A stretch of 64,000 bases of DNA from Ideonella paludis (GTDB lineage Bacteria; Pseudomonadota; Gammaproteobacteria; Burkholderiales; Burkholderiaceae_C): contig NZ_JAGQDG010000003.1 of the NCBI RefSeq assembly GCF_018069865.1, positions 186,001-250,000 of the forward strand, in the 5' to 3' direction. Numbering within the stretch: position 1 is the first letter of the stretch; every line of letters begins with the position of its first letter. A program made the translations under genes and the position numbers. Below, piece by piece: positions 63,774 through 64,000 of the stretch. The notes beneath the pieces were generated by a model, which worked only from the letters and a program-made list of their open reading frames with translations, had not been told where the DNA came from and ran no database searches.

Positions 63774-63829
63774 TGAGCCTCCAAGCGCTCCCACGGTGAT
63801 TTAACTGACTCGCAGCTGTGCTGCGGATC

Positions 63830-64000
63830 TCATTCATTGGTGGCAGAGATCACTTCTTCCAGGGTGGTTGCCCCGAGCGCGACCTTCACCAAACCAGATT
63901 GCCGCAGATCGCGAACGCCTTCCCGCTGAGCTTGGGCTGCGATTTCAGCCACGGTGCCCTGCGTGATGATCAGGCGTTCTATCTCATCCGATATCGGCAT
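63830..64000 (-). CDS. pilB: Type IV pilus assembly ATPase PilB (C-terminal end only)
   Basis: Only the last 56 codons are in the window; the N-terminus lies beyond the right edge. The reading frame gives MPISDEIERLIITQGTVAEI, then VRDLRQSGLVKVALGATTLEEVIS and a stop, the usual end of PilB. It precedes pilC by 56 nt. PilB powers pilus extension. Confidence 0.9.
   Translation of the reverse strand: MPISDEIERLIITQGTVAEIAAQAQREGVRDLRQSGLVKVALGATTLEEVISATNE

Overview
The window looks like a chromosomal segment of a high-GC betaproteobacterium of the order Burkholderiales, probably in the Leptothrix/Rubrivivax/Roseateles or Comamonadaceae neighbourhood. This rests on gene order (gspC divergent from gspGHIJKLMNDEF; pilB-pilC-pilD-coaE-zapD-yacG; resB-ccsB system II cytochrome c maturation), on a malonate operon with a Bug-type binding protein, and on a D-3-hydroxybutyrate oligomer hydrolase. 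The species is inferred, not proven. No rRNA, tRNA, CRISPR array, insertion sequence or integrase was seen. No gap between genes exceeds about 300 bases.

Layout. 1-11.3 kb: a type II secretion locus (gspG to gspF on the minus strand, gspC divergent), with a DUF2164 gene between gspE and gspF. 11.3-13.9 kb: two exported-protein genes, one an M14 zinc carboxypeptidase and a plausible secretion substrate. 14.0-19.4 kb: a malonate operon (matR-type regulator, malonyl-CoA decarboxylase, Bug binding protein, crotonase, malonyl-CoA synthetase) behind a perfect 20-bp palindrome. 19.6-20.3 kb: two small membrane proteins, the second (YiaA family) apparently frameshifted. 20.3-30.0 kb: a sigma-54 activator, a strong -24/-12 promoter, a complete Liv-type ABC importer, a secreted 3-hydroxybutyrate oligomer hydrolase and an alpha/beta hydrolase, together readable as a system for scavenging polyhydroxybutyrate breakdown products. 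30.2-32.5 kb: DUF4345 protein, P-loop kinase, and a nucleotidyltransferase-GNAT fusion. 32.6-37.3 kb: a light/DNA-repair cluster (iron-sulfur photolyase, DUF2256, second photolyase, SDR, lipocalin). 37.4-43.6 kb: a double-length UvrA and apt. 43.6-46.9 kb: a large Ig-repeat protein of lower GC with a structured 5' leader. 47.0-49.2 kb: msrQ, msrP and an unknown gene. 49.3-54.4 kb: ccsB, resB, cytochrome c4 and engB. 54.5-57.6 kb: an epoxide-hydrolase-like enzyme and a PlpD-type patatin. 57.7-59.9 kb: groES-groEL under a CIRCE operator. 59.9-64 kb: yacG, zapD, coaE, pilD, pilC and the end of pilB.

The most unusual items are: the sigma-54/ABC/3HB-oligomer hydrolase locus; the nucleotidyltransferase-acetyltransferase fusion overlapping a kinase gene; a 33-bp palindromic tandem repeat inside a photolyase gene; the structured leader that buries both possible ribosome binding sites of the Ig-repeat gene; and a perfect 25-nt hairpin directly abutting the start codon of the sigma-54 activator.
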